A stretch of 60,000 bases of DNA from Cryptomeria japonica (taxonomy: Eukaryota; Streptophyta; Pinopsida; Cupressales; Cupressaceae), in assembly GCF_030272615.1 (NCBI RefSeq), contig NC_081414.1, forward strand, positions 817,358,396-817,418,395. The letters are read 5' to 3'. Of this stretch, positions 34,506-44,711 are shown piece after piece. A program made the translations under genes and the position numbers. Position 1 is the first letter of the stretch; every line of letters begins with the position of its first letter. Below the pieces are notes generated by a model that saw nothing but the letters and a program-made list of their open reading frames with translations, searched no databases and had not been told where the DNA came from.

Positions 34506-35748
34506 TGTAAAGCGGAAAAATCGAACCCTAGTTGCTCTCCCCTCTCCAACTCCAAAGAGAGAGAAGGGAGGTCACTAGGATTGACGGTTTTCACTTAGGG
34601 GAGACTTTACATTCAAAAAAGGGGTCGAAACCCACAAGATCCAATCCCACACAATGCAATATTGGATTCTAAATGAGTTTCAAGGGTTAAGACAGCAAGG
34701 CTACCCTCTTTTGTAAAGAATGTAGATAGAAGGATTAAGCTAGGAATGCATGAAAAGTGAGAAAGATTCGCTTATAAACAGAGATAGGAACATAGGATGA
34801 AGCTGTGGACCTGGAATTAGTAGTAAAATGTCAATACGGCACTGTCTCGCAAATTTGAGCGAAAGTTGACAGGACGATGGCGCCCGGCATGCGCACGGTC
34901 CTCTGAAAAATCCGCAAAACGAAGGGGGATCTGTTCGTCTCTGCACAAGGATTCTAGATCTTCAATTTCAGCTGCGTACCTGCAACCTACACACAGAAAA
35001 GCAAAGACGATTGGGGGGTTAGGGATTAGGGGTTTGCCCTTAGGTCAAACCCCAGTTTTGGAATTAACCAAGAAATGAGAAATGCTGTAAATGTAAATGT
35101 TTGTAATGTAAAACAAGTACTAGTACCTTGTTGCAAGAATGTTTGTATTCTTACATGCGAAGGTGTAGATGTTGTTGTATGTTGTATTTTGTATGTAGTA
35201 TGTGATCTCCTCTTCAATGGTTGAATCCTTGTCTTGAATGCAACACTTAGCCTTGAATGGAGACTTAGAATGATCAATTGCTTGAAGGAATGCTTGAATG
35301 CTTGAATGCTTGAATGTTTGAATGTTTGAATGTTTTGAATATCGCTTCCACCTTTTTTTCATCCTCCAAATGGGAGAGGAAAATGTAGTTTATATACTTG
35401 TCAATTAGGGCTGATAGACTGATTTTTCCGACCTTGGGCCGACAAGGAAAGAGTATTTTCCAATTTGCAAACATAAAGACCTGAAGCCCCATAGGAGACC
35501 GGGCCCAAAATAGGGCCAGGGACCAGGGCACTAGGCGCCATGGTCCTGGGGGACCAGGGCGCTGGGCGCTCTGGTCCCACCTCCCGGGACAGCAGGGTGC
35601 AAGGAGGGATCAGGCAGGGTGCTGGAAAAATGCAGTTTTTGATGCCATGAGCAAGTTTCGGGGTCTCCATTCAGGTTCCGTGTTGCATCGCCCTTGTGAA
35701 GACCAAATGCGGTCAAAATTGCAAGTGTCACAATTTTAGGATGCTACA
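34506..35748 (-). repeat. 3' LTR of the gag-protease element
   Basis: 1243 bp, TG..CA ends, very similar to 41104-42377. It includes a run of TTGAATG units (35280-35338) and two 27-base GC-rich hairpins (35520-35577). The + strand CCCCCACTTTAGC just right of it is the complement of the polypurine tract. Overlapping short frames inside it are not genes. Confidence 0.9.
35520..35577. repeat. Two GC-rich hairpin repeats in the 3' LTR
   Basis: Units at 35520-35546 (GGACCA...TGGTCC) and 35551-35577 (GGACCAG...CTGGTCC) repeat with a 31-base period. Both fold on themselves with a GCGC-rich inner part. Three such units stand in the 5' LTR. Confidence 0.75.
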
Positions 35749-36493
35749 TTTAGCCCCCACTTTAGCGAGAGTATAAGCGTACGCTCATACTTCTGGTAAA
35801 GTACAAGGAAACAACATTGAAAGACTTTCACCACGTCAAGGAGGCAAGACACACCAAGCCCCCAGTGGACTAAGGATCTTATGACTTTGATTGACAAAGT
35901 AAAAGGGAAGATCACGAGGGAGAACCATGACTGTCAGTAGTAAGGTTCCCTCATTATGAGTCATGTAAGAGAAATACCAAAAATTTTCAAGGCAAAGCTA
36001 AGTTCGCCAAGAAATTTTCAAGTATCCTGAAGGGATAGATGGGGTGTATGCCCCCCTACATTAAAGCGATTGCACATGCCTCAACGGGGGTGATTGCTTT
36101 AAGGTAGTGATACACATAAGAAATGAGAAGGGAAAGGAGCACGTTATCACAAAGATTTAGCCCCCAAGTGTGAGATAAACCCAAGGATAATAGACACAAA
36201 ACACAAAGCACGAGGTGACTTTGCTTTCATCAGGGTCAGTATGTTGTATGATAATTCATGTATATCATATGTATGTATGCATAATTGTTCTTCATTCCCC
36301 AATCAAGGAAGGTCACCTAGAAGAAGGGAATACATGTGTCTTTTGAGTCAACATGAGAGAGACCCAAAAGAGATCTCAATGCTTTGCATCGTCCTCAAGT
36401 AGACATCACTAAGGACAACAAATAGAAGAATGGGAATAACACATAGAAGAAGTAACAAAAGAGAGGAGGAGAGAATCTGCTATGCTAATGAAA
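35749..36493 (-). other. 3' spacer of the gag-protease element with polypurine tract
   Basis: The minus strand carries the purine tract AAAGTGGGGGCTAAA immediately before the LTR. A second, GGGGGGCATACACCCC-like block lies at about 36043-36060. No RT or integrase similarity is seen on either strand. Confidence 0.6.
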
Positions 36494-39400
36494 CTAGTCT
36501 AGCACATCATCTACCCCTCGATCTTGTTGACTAATGTTTCGGGAAGGCAGGGAACACGCTAGAGGAGGAACATTCAACACAGCAGATAGAGCTATCACAA
36601 GATCCAAACAAGGGCTATGTTCATGTTCCAAGCCACGTTGTTCTTGTCTAGGAGCTAGGATAAGTGCTTTAGAAAATTCGTTAGATAAATGGTTATCAAT
36701 ATCAACAAGTTCATATTCACTATCAGAAGCAAGAGAAGTAACATTTTCATCTATATCATCATCAAGATTTAGAAAAATAGGATCTTTAACTCACACAGGA
36801 TCAAGACCATCATGCATCTTATGTTTAGGATATTTTGGCTCAATTTCTGGTTGAGGAGAAAATGGAATAATGCTTGTTGAAGGTGTTTTTGGAGATTGCA
36901 AAGTTTGAGAAGCAGCTGCCTAAGCTCTAAGACGATGCTTTCATCGGCGTTCACGTGCAGAACGATTTTGTCTAGTCTTAGTAGGAAGTTGAGGAGATTG
37001 AGGAGGAGGAATGTTCTCATCCTTATCACTTGGGTGTTTAGGTTGTGGTCTCATAGGCTGGATAATAGGAGAAGAGGAAGGTCTCTTTTCTCTATAAAAG
37101 GAAGGAGGAGGAACTGCTCCATATAAAGGAGGAATATTTGGTTTAGGAAGGAGACCAAGTCCATCATGACAAGGAGGTATAGGTTTGCTTTTAGAAAGTT
37201 TATTAGGCATAGACATAGTTACATCCATAGGGATGGGTTGGGAATCTTCTTGAGGAAAGACATTAGTTTTATCTTTCAAAGGAAGAATGAACTTCTCAAG
37301 AATGATAGGAATATCAAGTTTGGGTGTTTTAGGTTCACTTAGAGATAGGATCATATCTGTTTTCCACTTTTGATAAGATTTGAAAAGATGATCACTTCGC
37401 GGAGGAAGAGATTGGAATTGTTTAGGCCAAAAATAATCAATAGGAACACTAGAAGTTCTTTCAGCTGGTTTAAAGAGACTATGATTGACAGTAACAACTT
37501 CACCATTATGGGGAAATTTCAAACACTTGTGAATAGGAGAAGCAATAGCTTTCATGGAAGATAGCCAAGGATAGCCAAGCTTCACACGAAATTGTTCGGA
37601 TGAAGGAATAATAGCAAAGTTCACATCAAGAGATTTGTTATGGACCTCAATAGGTAATGTAATAGAACCAATTGCAGGAGAAGAAAATGCATCAAATAAT
37701 TTCACAATCACATCTATTTTGTCATAAATCACTTGATTCAATTGCAAAGTAAAAAGAAATTCTTCAGTAATAACATTAACCATGCAAGAAGGATCAATAA
37801 GCACTCCACGGCAAGGTGTATTCTTGATTTTTGCAACTATGTATAAAGGACCATCAGGTGCCCTGATAGTTTCACTAGAATCAAATGTGATGGAAGGTTC
37901 TTTAGGGTTTTCTTGCTGCTCTACAAAGTTAATCACATTCAGAGTCATAGACACAAGACCATCAGATGAGAAAGAGTAATCATTAGTCTCAATCACATTA
38001 GAGGTATGAGAAGGTAATGGATCAGTAAAAATCTGAAGATTTTGGTTAGGAGGAGCTACAAATGTGTTGCCTTTATCATTCACTCCAAAAATAGAGATAG
38101 TATTATTATCAATCAAATCTTGAATTTTACCCTTTAAAGCAAAACATTTTTTAGTATCATGCCCAGGTTGATGATGAAATTGACAAAAAGATTTGTTATC
38201 AAAATAGGGCGAATTAATCTTTGCAGGATCTATTTGCCTTATAGGAGGGAGAGTAAGCATATTTTGTTCCAATAACTTATTCATAATACTATGCAATGAT
38301 TCATTCAAAGGAGTAAACTTTCTTTCTTTCCTGAAAAACTTAGAAATAGAAGGCACACCTGATGCTACATTCACATTGTTGTTGATGATGTTTTCATTGA
38401 ATTTGATGGAATCTCTGTTCGGTTTAAACTTTCCAAATGGTTGTTGACTACTATCACCCTTATCACTCGGAGCCATAGGATTTGCTTGTTCCATTTGACT
38501 CACAGTCAGTTGATAAATGTGAAGAGTTGCACACAACTATTGGAAAGAAGTAAACTCAGAAAATAGAAGTTTGTCTCAAATATCTTTTTGTAAATTAGAA
38601 ATAAAGATTCTTTGAATATCATTGTCAGACACTGGAAAAGAAATTTGAGCATACAAATACTTATATCTACCAATGAAATCAGTCACTTTTTCATTAACAC
38701 CTTGTTTACAATGCATTAAATCAATCAAAGTAACTTTAGGACTTATATTGTTTTGAAATTGTTGAATAAAAGCATTTGCAAGTTGTTCGAAAGAAGTAAT
38801 AGAATAAGAAGGCAACGAGCAATACCATTGTAGGGCTTTATCTCTTAATGTTCTAGTAAACAGTTTTGCAAGCAACCTTTGCTCATAAGCAAAATCGGTA
38901 CATATTGTTTGAAAAGTCTTAACATGTGTTAGAGGATCACCTTTACCATTATAAAGCTCCAAATGCGGGATTTCAACATGTTTAGGAGGGATAGCTCGAA
39001 CAATGTCAAGAGAAAGTGGGCTCGCAACATCAAATGTGGGCACACTAAACTTAGATTGATTCATAGAGGCAATTTGTTGCTGTAAAGAAGAGACAGTTTG
39101 TGCAAGATTGTTAATGGTCGCTTCAGTCGAAGAATTCATATTAGATGTGTTAGATTGTGATGGAGGTATTATGTTATTGAAAGAAGGTATTGATTGAGAG
39201 TAAGGTGGTGGAACACTATGATAGTTAGTCATAGGAGATGATTGGAAAGGAGGAACACTACAAGGAGGAATGGAATGGTTAAATGAATTGCCCCCCTGCG
39301 TCATGTTCATTTGTGGAGATGTAATAGGGACACTCATTGAAGGAATGAATGAAGAAGTCAGATTGAATGAAGGAAGAGGGTTGATTGAAGAAGAGGGATT

Positions 39401-39923
39401 GCCCCCATGACTGGTGATCATAGGTGGAATGTCTTGTATAGAAGTAGTCATTATGTTTGATGTAAAGGTAGGTATGCTAGCAATAGAATTTGTCAAAGGA
39501 ATAGAATGATTGACTTGAGTGGGAGGTTGTGTATAACCTAAAGTTTCAGCACAACTCTTTTGGCATCACATTCAAATCCATAATGTGTGCAATACCACGC
39601 AAAATATCAATTCCATTCTTATCACTTTGAACCATACGTTTTAGACCCTCAATTAATGAAAGAGCTTGACTATCAGGATACTCATGAGACATCCATTGCT
39701 GAAAATCATCAAATTGGTTATCCAATTTCGAAAGTTGTTCTACAGAAACCTCATGGAGAGCTTCTTCATCATTAGGAGGATTAGAGGAATTACCCATGTC
39801 CTCGTTAAAAAGACTACTCAAATTAGGTTCCATCTCCTCGGTAATTAAACCTCGGAAAGACTTAATTCTACGGCTTCGTCTAACGGGAATAGTGTAAGTA
39901 GGGCTTATTGTTGTAAAACTCAT
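36494..39923 (-). pseudogene. Gag-protease polyprotein of the nested LTR element
   Basis: The start is placed at ATG 39923 (MSFTTISPTYTIPVRRSRR), a gag-like basic N-terminus. One frame shift near 39545 joins it to 39496-38576. There the Ser/Pro/Asn-rich stretch precedes the gag core (HLELYNGKGDPLTHVKTF, then TRTLRDKALQWYCSLP, then LIDLMHCKQGVNEKVTDF). Two stops (38574 and about 38537) lead to 38536-36941, with a zinc-knuckle-like CQFHHQPGHDTKKC and a retropepsin-like domain. The expected D-(S/T)-G site there reads LIDPSCMVNVI. The frame continues past stops at 36941, 36920 and 36788 to 36494 with an acidic C-terminus. Total is about 1140 codons. Gag would form particles. The protease site looks altered. 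Confidence 0.8.
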
Positions 39924-41103
39924 GCACTAGAAAGAGAGAGAAGATTTTGAATTTAGAGGTAGCAAATTTCAATAAAATCAGCCAATCTCCTAGATTTAAG
40001 CTGTTAAATGCAATCATGACAATCTCCCAAAATTTCAAAAAAAAAGTCAGGGACCGTGGCGCTCGGAGTGCACACGGTCCTCGCAACTTTTTTTGAAATT
40101 TTCAGGGATGAAAGTTATGATGATTTTAAAGCTAATCTGAAAAAATTGAGTGATTTTATGATCTGTAGATAGGCCAAATTAAAGTTGCAATCTCAAAATT
40201 GAACCCTACCAAGATTGTTGAAAAATGCAAAATTTGAATTTTGAAAAAGAGAGGGAAACTAAAGTTTTGGATTTTATGATTTTAGAGGGAATACCAAAAG
40301 CAATGCAAGTTTTGAAATTTAAAAGTTGACTCAATTTCACGCAAAATTCAATTTTGAAAGCGGAAATCAACGTTGTTGTAATTAAGCACTTAATTTCAAA
40401 AGTCACAAATTGCAAGAATTTGAATAAAGCACTGAAATTTCAAATGAATGCCAACACACTTTTCAGATTTAGGATAGTAAGAACACAATTTTGACACAAA
40501 ATTTTAATTTCAACAATTTTTGAATGATTAGAAGCCTTAATCCAAGCAATCCCTAGACCAACTTTGACTTTAATTTTGAAAGTGTTATAATTGAAAAAAT
40601 TAGCCAAAATTATGGATTTTAGCAGAAAAATACAGTAAGATCTAACTCCCGAAATTTCAGAAAAAATGTCAGGGACGATGGTGCTTGGGGTGCACATGGT
40701 CCTCACAACGTTTTTCCAAATTTTTAGGGATGAAAGATATTGTGATTTTGTTGCGGAATCCAAAGTTACAGCTGATTTGGAAATGTTTTGATCAGTGAAA
40801 TTGTCGGTCAAAGGTTGAATCAAGAGGGTTTTAAAAATTAGGGTTTTGACACTTAACCACTTAATTTTCAGAATTAAAGCACAAATATGAATTGATAATT
40901 TGCAATAGAAGGGTAGATCTGAAACAAGCATTAATAATTAAACATTTCGCAAGCTCAATTACTAAAAAGAAAATTTAGGGTTTTCATGTAATTAACCTCT
41001 AAAATTTGCAAAAGATCAAACATGGAAATGTAATTAAGGAATCCAAATTTTCAGATCTAACCATGAATAATCAGAAAGGATGTTCACGTCAAGTTCACCA
41101 AAA
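39924..41103 (-). other. Long leader of the gag-protease element with two hairpins
   Basis: Between the 5' LTR and gag lie 1.2 kb without an ORF. Two copies of a GC-rich motif stand out in AT-rich surroundings: 40051-40080 (GGACCGTG...CACGGTCC, an 8-bp perfect stem) and 40673-40702 (GGAC...GTCC with a GTGC/GTGC inner part). Each is followed by a related AGGGATGAAAG phrase. The site next to the LTR (TTTGGTGAACTTGACGTGAA on the minus strand) is the presumed primer-binding site. The tRNA is not identified. Confidence 0.6.
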
Positions 41104-42377
41104 TGTAAAGCAGAAAAATCGAACCCTAGTTGCTCTCCCCTCTCCAACTCCAAAGAGAGAGAAGGGAGGTCACTAGGATTGACGGTTTTCACTTAGGGGA
41201 GACTTTACATTCAAAAGAGGGGTCAAAACCCACAAGATCCAATCCCACACAATGCAAGATTAGATTCTAAATGAGTTTCAAGGGTTAAGATAGCAAGGCT
41301 ACCCTCTTTTGTTAAGAATGTAGATAGAAGGATTAAGCTAGGAATGCATGAAAAGTGAGAAAGATTCACTTATAAACAAAGATAGGAACATAGGATGAAG
41401 CTGCGAACCTAGAATTAGTAGTAAAATGTTGATACGGCACTGTCCCGCAAATTTGAGCGAAAGTTGATAGGACAATGGTGGATGACATGCGCACGGTCCT
41501 CCGAAAAATCCGCGAAACAAAGGGGGATCTATTCGTCTCTGCACAAGGATTCCAGATCTTCAATTTCAGCTGCGTACCTGCAACCTACACACAGAAAAGA
41601 GAAGATGATTGGGGGGTTAGGGATTAGGGGTTTTCCCTTAGGTCAAACCCCGGTTTTGGAATTAACCAAGAAATGAGAAATGTTGTAAATGTAAATGTTT
41701 GTAATGTAAAACAAGTACTAGTACCTTGTTGCAAGAATGTTTGTATTCTTACATGCGAAGGTGTAGATGTTGTTGTATGTTGTATGTTGTATGTTGTATG
41801 TAGTATGTGATCTCCTCTTCAATGGTTGAATCCTTGTCTTGAATGCAACACTTAGCCTTGAATGGAGACTTAGAATGATCAATTGCTTGAAGGAATGCTT
41901 GAATGCTTGAATGCTTGAATGTTTGAATGTTTTGAATATCGCTTCCACTTTTTTTTCATCCTCCAAATGGGAGAGGAAAATGTAGTTTATATACTTGTCA
42001 ATTAGGGTTGATAGACTGATTTTTCCGACCTTGGGCCGACAAGGAAAGAGTATTTTCCAATTTGCAAACATAAAGACCCGAAGCCCCATAGGAGACCGGG
42101 CCCAAAATAGGGCCAGGGACCAGGGCGTTGGGCGCCATGGTCCTGGGGGACCACGGCATTGGGCGCCATGGTCCTGGGGGACCAGGGCGCTGGGCGCTCT
42201 GGTCCCACCTCCCGGGACAGCAGGGTGCAAGGAGGGATCAGGCAGGGTGTTGGAAAAATGCAGTTTTTGATGCCATGAGCAACTTTCGGGGTCTCCATTC
42301 AGGTTCCGTGTTGCATCGCCATCGTGAAGACCCAAATGCGGTCGAAATTGCAAATGTCACAATTTTAGGACACTACA
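41104..42377 (-). repeat. 5' LTR of the gag-protease element
   Basis: 1274 bp, matching 34506-35748. It has one more 31-base hairpin unit (42117-42143, 42148-42174, 42179-42205), fewer TTGAATG units (about 41884-41938) and extra TGTTGTATG units near 41768. It ends CTACA at 42377 and is followed by GATGG. Confidence 0.9.
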
Positions 42378-42849
42378 GATGGGATAATAATAATTTTTTT
42401 TTGATAAAAATTATCATCGTCAGAATTATGATGAATACCAAGCTTTCAATTAACAATGTAATTGGCGGACATACATCGTTCTTGTCAGTGAAATGTTCTA
42501 GAGTCATCCCACTTCTGACTCAAACCACACAAAAATTCGATGAGGATGTTGTACATGCGATGACACTTCGTAGTCGGAAGGTCGTCGATGTCTCCGAATG
42601 GACCGATGACATAATCATCAGATAAAAAACATCATCGTCGATGCAAAGTTCTAAATCACCGTCGGCTTTGTGATGAAATCTACTGATTCCGATAACTTCT
42701 TTGATTGTCGGCAGAGTGCATTGGATTGTTGTATTTCTGATGGGCATGGCATCATCGACCAATCCGATGATGAGTTTTCGACGGTTGATTTTGTCGGCAT
42801 TCTGACAAAAATTCATCACAAATCCGATAAACAGCCATCAGAAATTAAA
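42378..42849. other. CACTA right subterminal region
   Basis: Rich in CGTCGG, CCGATGA and CCGATAA words, plus relatives of the left subterminal motif at 42413-42436 and near 42793-42810. One frame (42520-42625) is open but is an extension of LTR sequence and has no motif. It ends at the TIR. Confidence 0.6.
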
Positions 42850-42868
42850 TCCGAATGTACTAGTGCCA
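42850..42868 (+). repeat. CACTA right end: 16-bp TIR plus TSD CCA
   Basis: TCCGAATGTACTAGTG (42850-42865) is the inverse of the left terminus with one mismatch and is followed by CCA (42866-42868). The same 16 bases plus CCA recur at 50423-50441 at the start of the second duplication copy. Confidence 0.9.
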
Positions 42869-44010
42869 TGACTATCATGCAAAACTTAGTTCCTACTGCT
42901 TTCACTTTAGCCCCGATGGGTACGTCGGTTAATCCCCAAGAGGTGCTCGTACAGGCTTCTATCTTGTTCCCGGACATAGCTTCCATATCCACAGCTTTTC
43001 AATCACCCGCATCAGAAGCAGTCCTTGTGTCGCATAGGCTAGGTTTTGAAGAGTCATCTCCCTAGGCTATGGGCGCAGTGTCTTCTGGCCCTTTCCGGTT
43101 AGTGGGTTCCCCTTTTATCCCATTATTTTCCCCGTTGGTTGTGACCCATCCCATCCAACCTGCTTTTGCTGCCTCTTTTTTGCATTTCCCCTTTGCAGTC
43201 TCTCCCGATGCAGTTTTTATAGGTCAAACCATCAATCATCCAGATGAGTTCCAGCAATAGGTTGTTTATGATAGAACTGCCAGCTAGAGTAAGACCAGCA
43301 AGCAAAAGGAGAAGGAAGGTGCTCGTCATGCCTGCTCTCATTTACAAACACATTTCAATGAGCAAAGGGATTGCCTCTACTTTGCAAATCTAGTTCCCAA
43401 GGTTGACAAGCCAGAATCTTAGATGAGACCTGATGACTATGCACTACAGGCCATCAACGTTAGTCTCCAAAGTGCCATGATGTCTGACAAAGTTAGAATG
43501 ATGGAGGAGACTTCCAAAGCAATATCCACAAAATTTATTAAGAAAATCTGTCATTTGGAAAAGCTCCAAGCAGAGAATGTTAGTCTCCGTGATTCCCTTA
43601 CCTAGCAAAGGAAGGAAGATAAGGCTCAGGGCTCAGAGATTAATCATCTACAAGGTCTGCTAACTCAAGATAATTTAGAGAAAGGGAAGTTATAGTTAGC
43701 TCTTAACAATGTAAGTTCTCAACTAAAAGGTCAAGAAGCAACAAGAAATGTGGCTCTAAAGGAATTACAAGAGAAGGACATAGAAATACAACGGTTAAAG
43801 GCTGCCTTTAAGGACATCGCTCAGGTCCAGATGTAGTTGCATGAAGAAATCCTTCTCAAAGAGGATTATGCCCATCAATTGAGTGTTGTAGCAGGCCATC
43901 AGGGCTAGGGAGGCAAAGATCCTAGCCTTGGAGAATCAAGTCGCCATTGAACAAAGCAAACACAATCAACTCCAACAAGAAATGAATGAGAAAGATAATG
44001 AAATATCTCG
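42866..44010 (+). pseudogene. Long 3' ORF of the Gypsy element, part 2 (copy A, truncated)
   Basis: The frame resumes at the TSD with MTIMQ in the phase left at 20026. A Pro/Ser/Phe-rich stretch is followed by KTSKQKEKEGAR and a long helical region with heptads (MRPDDYALQAI, then MEETSKAIS, then QRKEDKAQGSEINHLQGLL), predicted to be a coiled coil. Stops interrupt it at 43063, 43258, 43285, 43420, 43603 and 43693. All except 43420 are absent from copy B at the same positions. The ORF is fused at 44010 to LTR sequence by a deletion, so the C-terminus present in copy B (to 52328) is lost. Function unknown. Confidence 0.65.
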
Positions 44011-44706
44011 TGCCATTTTTTTTCTGTTCAAGGGGGTTATGCCATTTTGGCATTTTAGGGGAGTTGTTTTCAGGGACCGTGAGCTCTTTAAATGTTGTTT
44101 TTTCCCTTCTGAGAGGGGGTTCAAAACTTTTTAAAAGAAAGTCAATTAAGTTTGCTAAGTAAGAGTCTTTATTTCTAGTCTTTAAAACACTATTGTGGTT
44201 CTACTTGAGGAAGGTTATTCAAATTGTGCCTGCTGTCTTTATGATGCCTCTTTCAGTATGCCTTTGATGGTATTTTCTATGCTGTTGTGTTAAAGTTCCA
44301 ATAACTTTGGGAATACACCCATCTAAGATTTTGCTGATTGAACTATTTCTTGTACTTGTTATCTGGTAAATGCATGATGAATATTTCCTTATGTTGTAGA
44401 TAAATTTGATTGTAACTTTTGATTATTTTTTTGATCTGGACTTGTAGATTGTTGAATGGGCTTATAGAAGTCATATGTTTCTTGATTTTTGTATGTTCGT
44501 TGTCTTTTAATTATCTAGCACATCACCTCAGTAGTTTAGTGTTACTACTTTAAGGGTGTTTGTTTTCTTTCCCTTTTCTCAAAAACCAAGGAAGAGTTAG
44601 CTTCTCAATCCTGGAGGTCATTCAGTGTAACCTACACAAATTGGTCCCCCCAACACTAAATTTCCCATAAGGTTGTTTGTTTCCAAAGTAAAATTTAGAG
44701 TCAACA
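44011..44706 (+). repeat. Truncated 3' LTR of the Gypsy element (copy A)
   Basis: The segment aligns with about 52760-53454, lacking the first third of the LTR. Its left edge is fused to the 3' ORF after AATGAAATATCTC. It ends CAACA and is followed by GTATT and Copia B sequence. Confidence 0.9.
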
Positions 44707-44711
44707 GTATT
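44707..44711. repeat. Target-site duplication GTATT, right copy
   Basis: Identical to 9391-9395. The same junction is repeated at 53455-53459 in the duplicated copy. Confidence 0.9.

Larger units (their letters stand above)
34506..42377 (-). mobile_element. Gag-protease-only LTR retrotransposon (TR-GAG-like), nested in the CACTA
   Basis: Two long direct repeats (34506-35748 and 41104-42377), with ends TGTAAAGC...CTACA on the plus strand, bound a minus-strand unit of 7.9 kb. The flanks are GATTG and GATGG, a 5-bp duplication with one change. The internal order on the minus strand is a long leader (41103-39924), a gag-protease ORF (39923-36494), a 3' spacer and a polypurine tract (AAAGTGGGGGCTAAA). 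No RT, RNase H or integrase is present, so it must be moved by another element's enzymes. The LTRs differ mainly in tandem-repeat copy number, suggesting a fairly recent insertion. Confidence 0.85.
20027..42865 (+). mobile_element. CACTA (En/Spm) DNA transposon carrying host gene fragments
   Basis: The 22.8 kb element is defined by CACTA termini, 16-bp inverted ends, the CCA duplication and related subterminal motifs at both ends. Removing it with one CCA copy reconnects the Gypsy 3' ORF in the same frame, which confirms both borders. Inside, from left to right, are a PPR gene fragment (minus), a degenerate CWC22 copy (plus), a TNP2-like transposase (plus), low-complexity repeats, about 3.9 kb without coding signal, a long palindrome and a nested gag-protease LTR element (34506-42377). 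Without that nested element it would be about 15 kb, within the range of plant CACTA elements. Stops in the transposase make it non-autonomous. Confidence 0.9.
9396..44706 (+). mobile_element. Ty3/Gypsy element of Tat type with long 3' ORF, carrying a nested CACTA
   Basis: The element is delimited by identical 5-bp duplications (GTATT) and by LTRs starting TGTTCACTTT and ending GAGTCAACA. Without the nested CACTA it is about 12.5 kb. Gene order is gag, protease, extra RNase H, RT, degenerate RNase H, integrase (10504-16459), then an antisense ORF (17391-16797), then a long sense ORF split by the CACTA (17915-20026 and 42866-44010). Two RNase H domains plus extra ORFs 3' of pol point to the Tat lineage. 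The 3' LTR has lost about its first third by a deletion that also removed the end of the long ORF. Stops and frameshifts make it non-autonomous. Confidence 0.85.

Noticed and set aside
35280-35338. Regular TTGAATG repeats as a possible CRISPR-like array
   Set aside because: Units are 7-8 bases with no spacers, in a plant LTR. It is a plain microsatellite-like tandem repeat.
35020-35731. Minus-strand frames of 66-89 codons, repeated at 41718-42353 as a 211-codon frame
   Set aside because: They lie inside the two LTRs of the gag-protease element, and length differences follow tandem-repeat number and not coding constraint.
42520-42849. Frames open through the CACTA right subterminal region
   Set aside because: They run from LTR sequence into subterminal repeats and the TIR without any recognisable domain.
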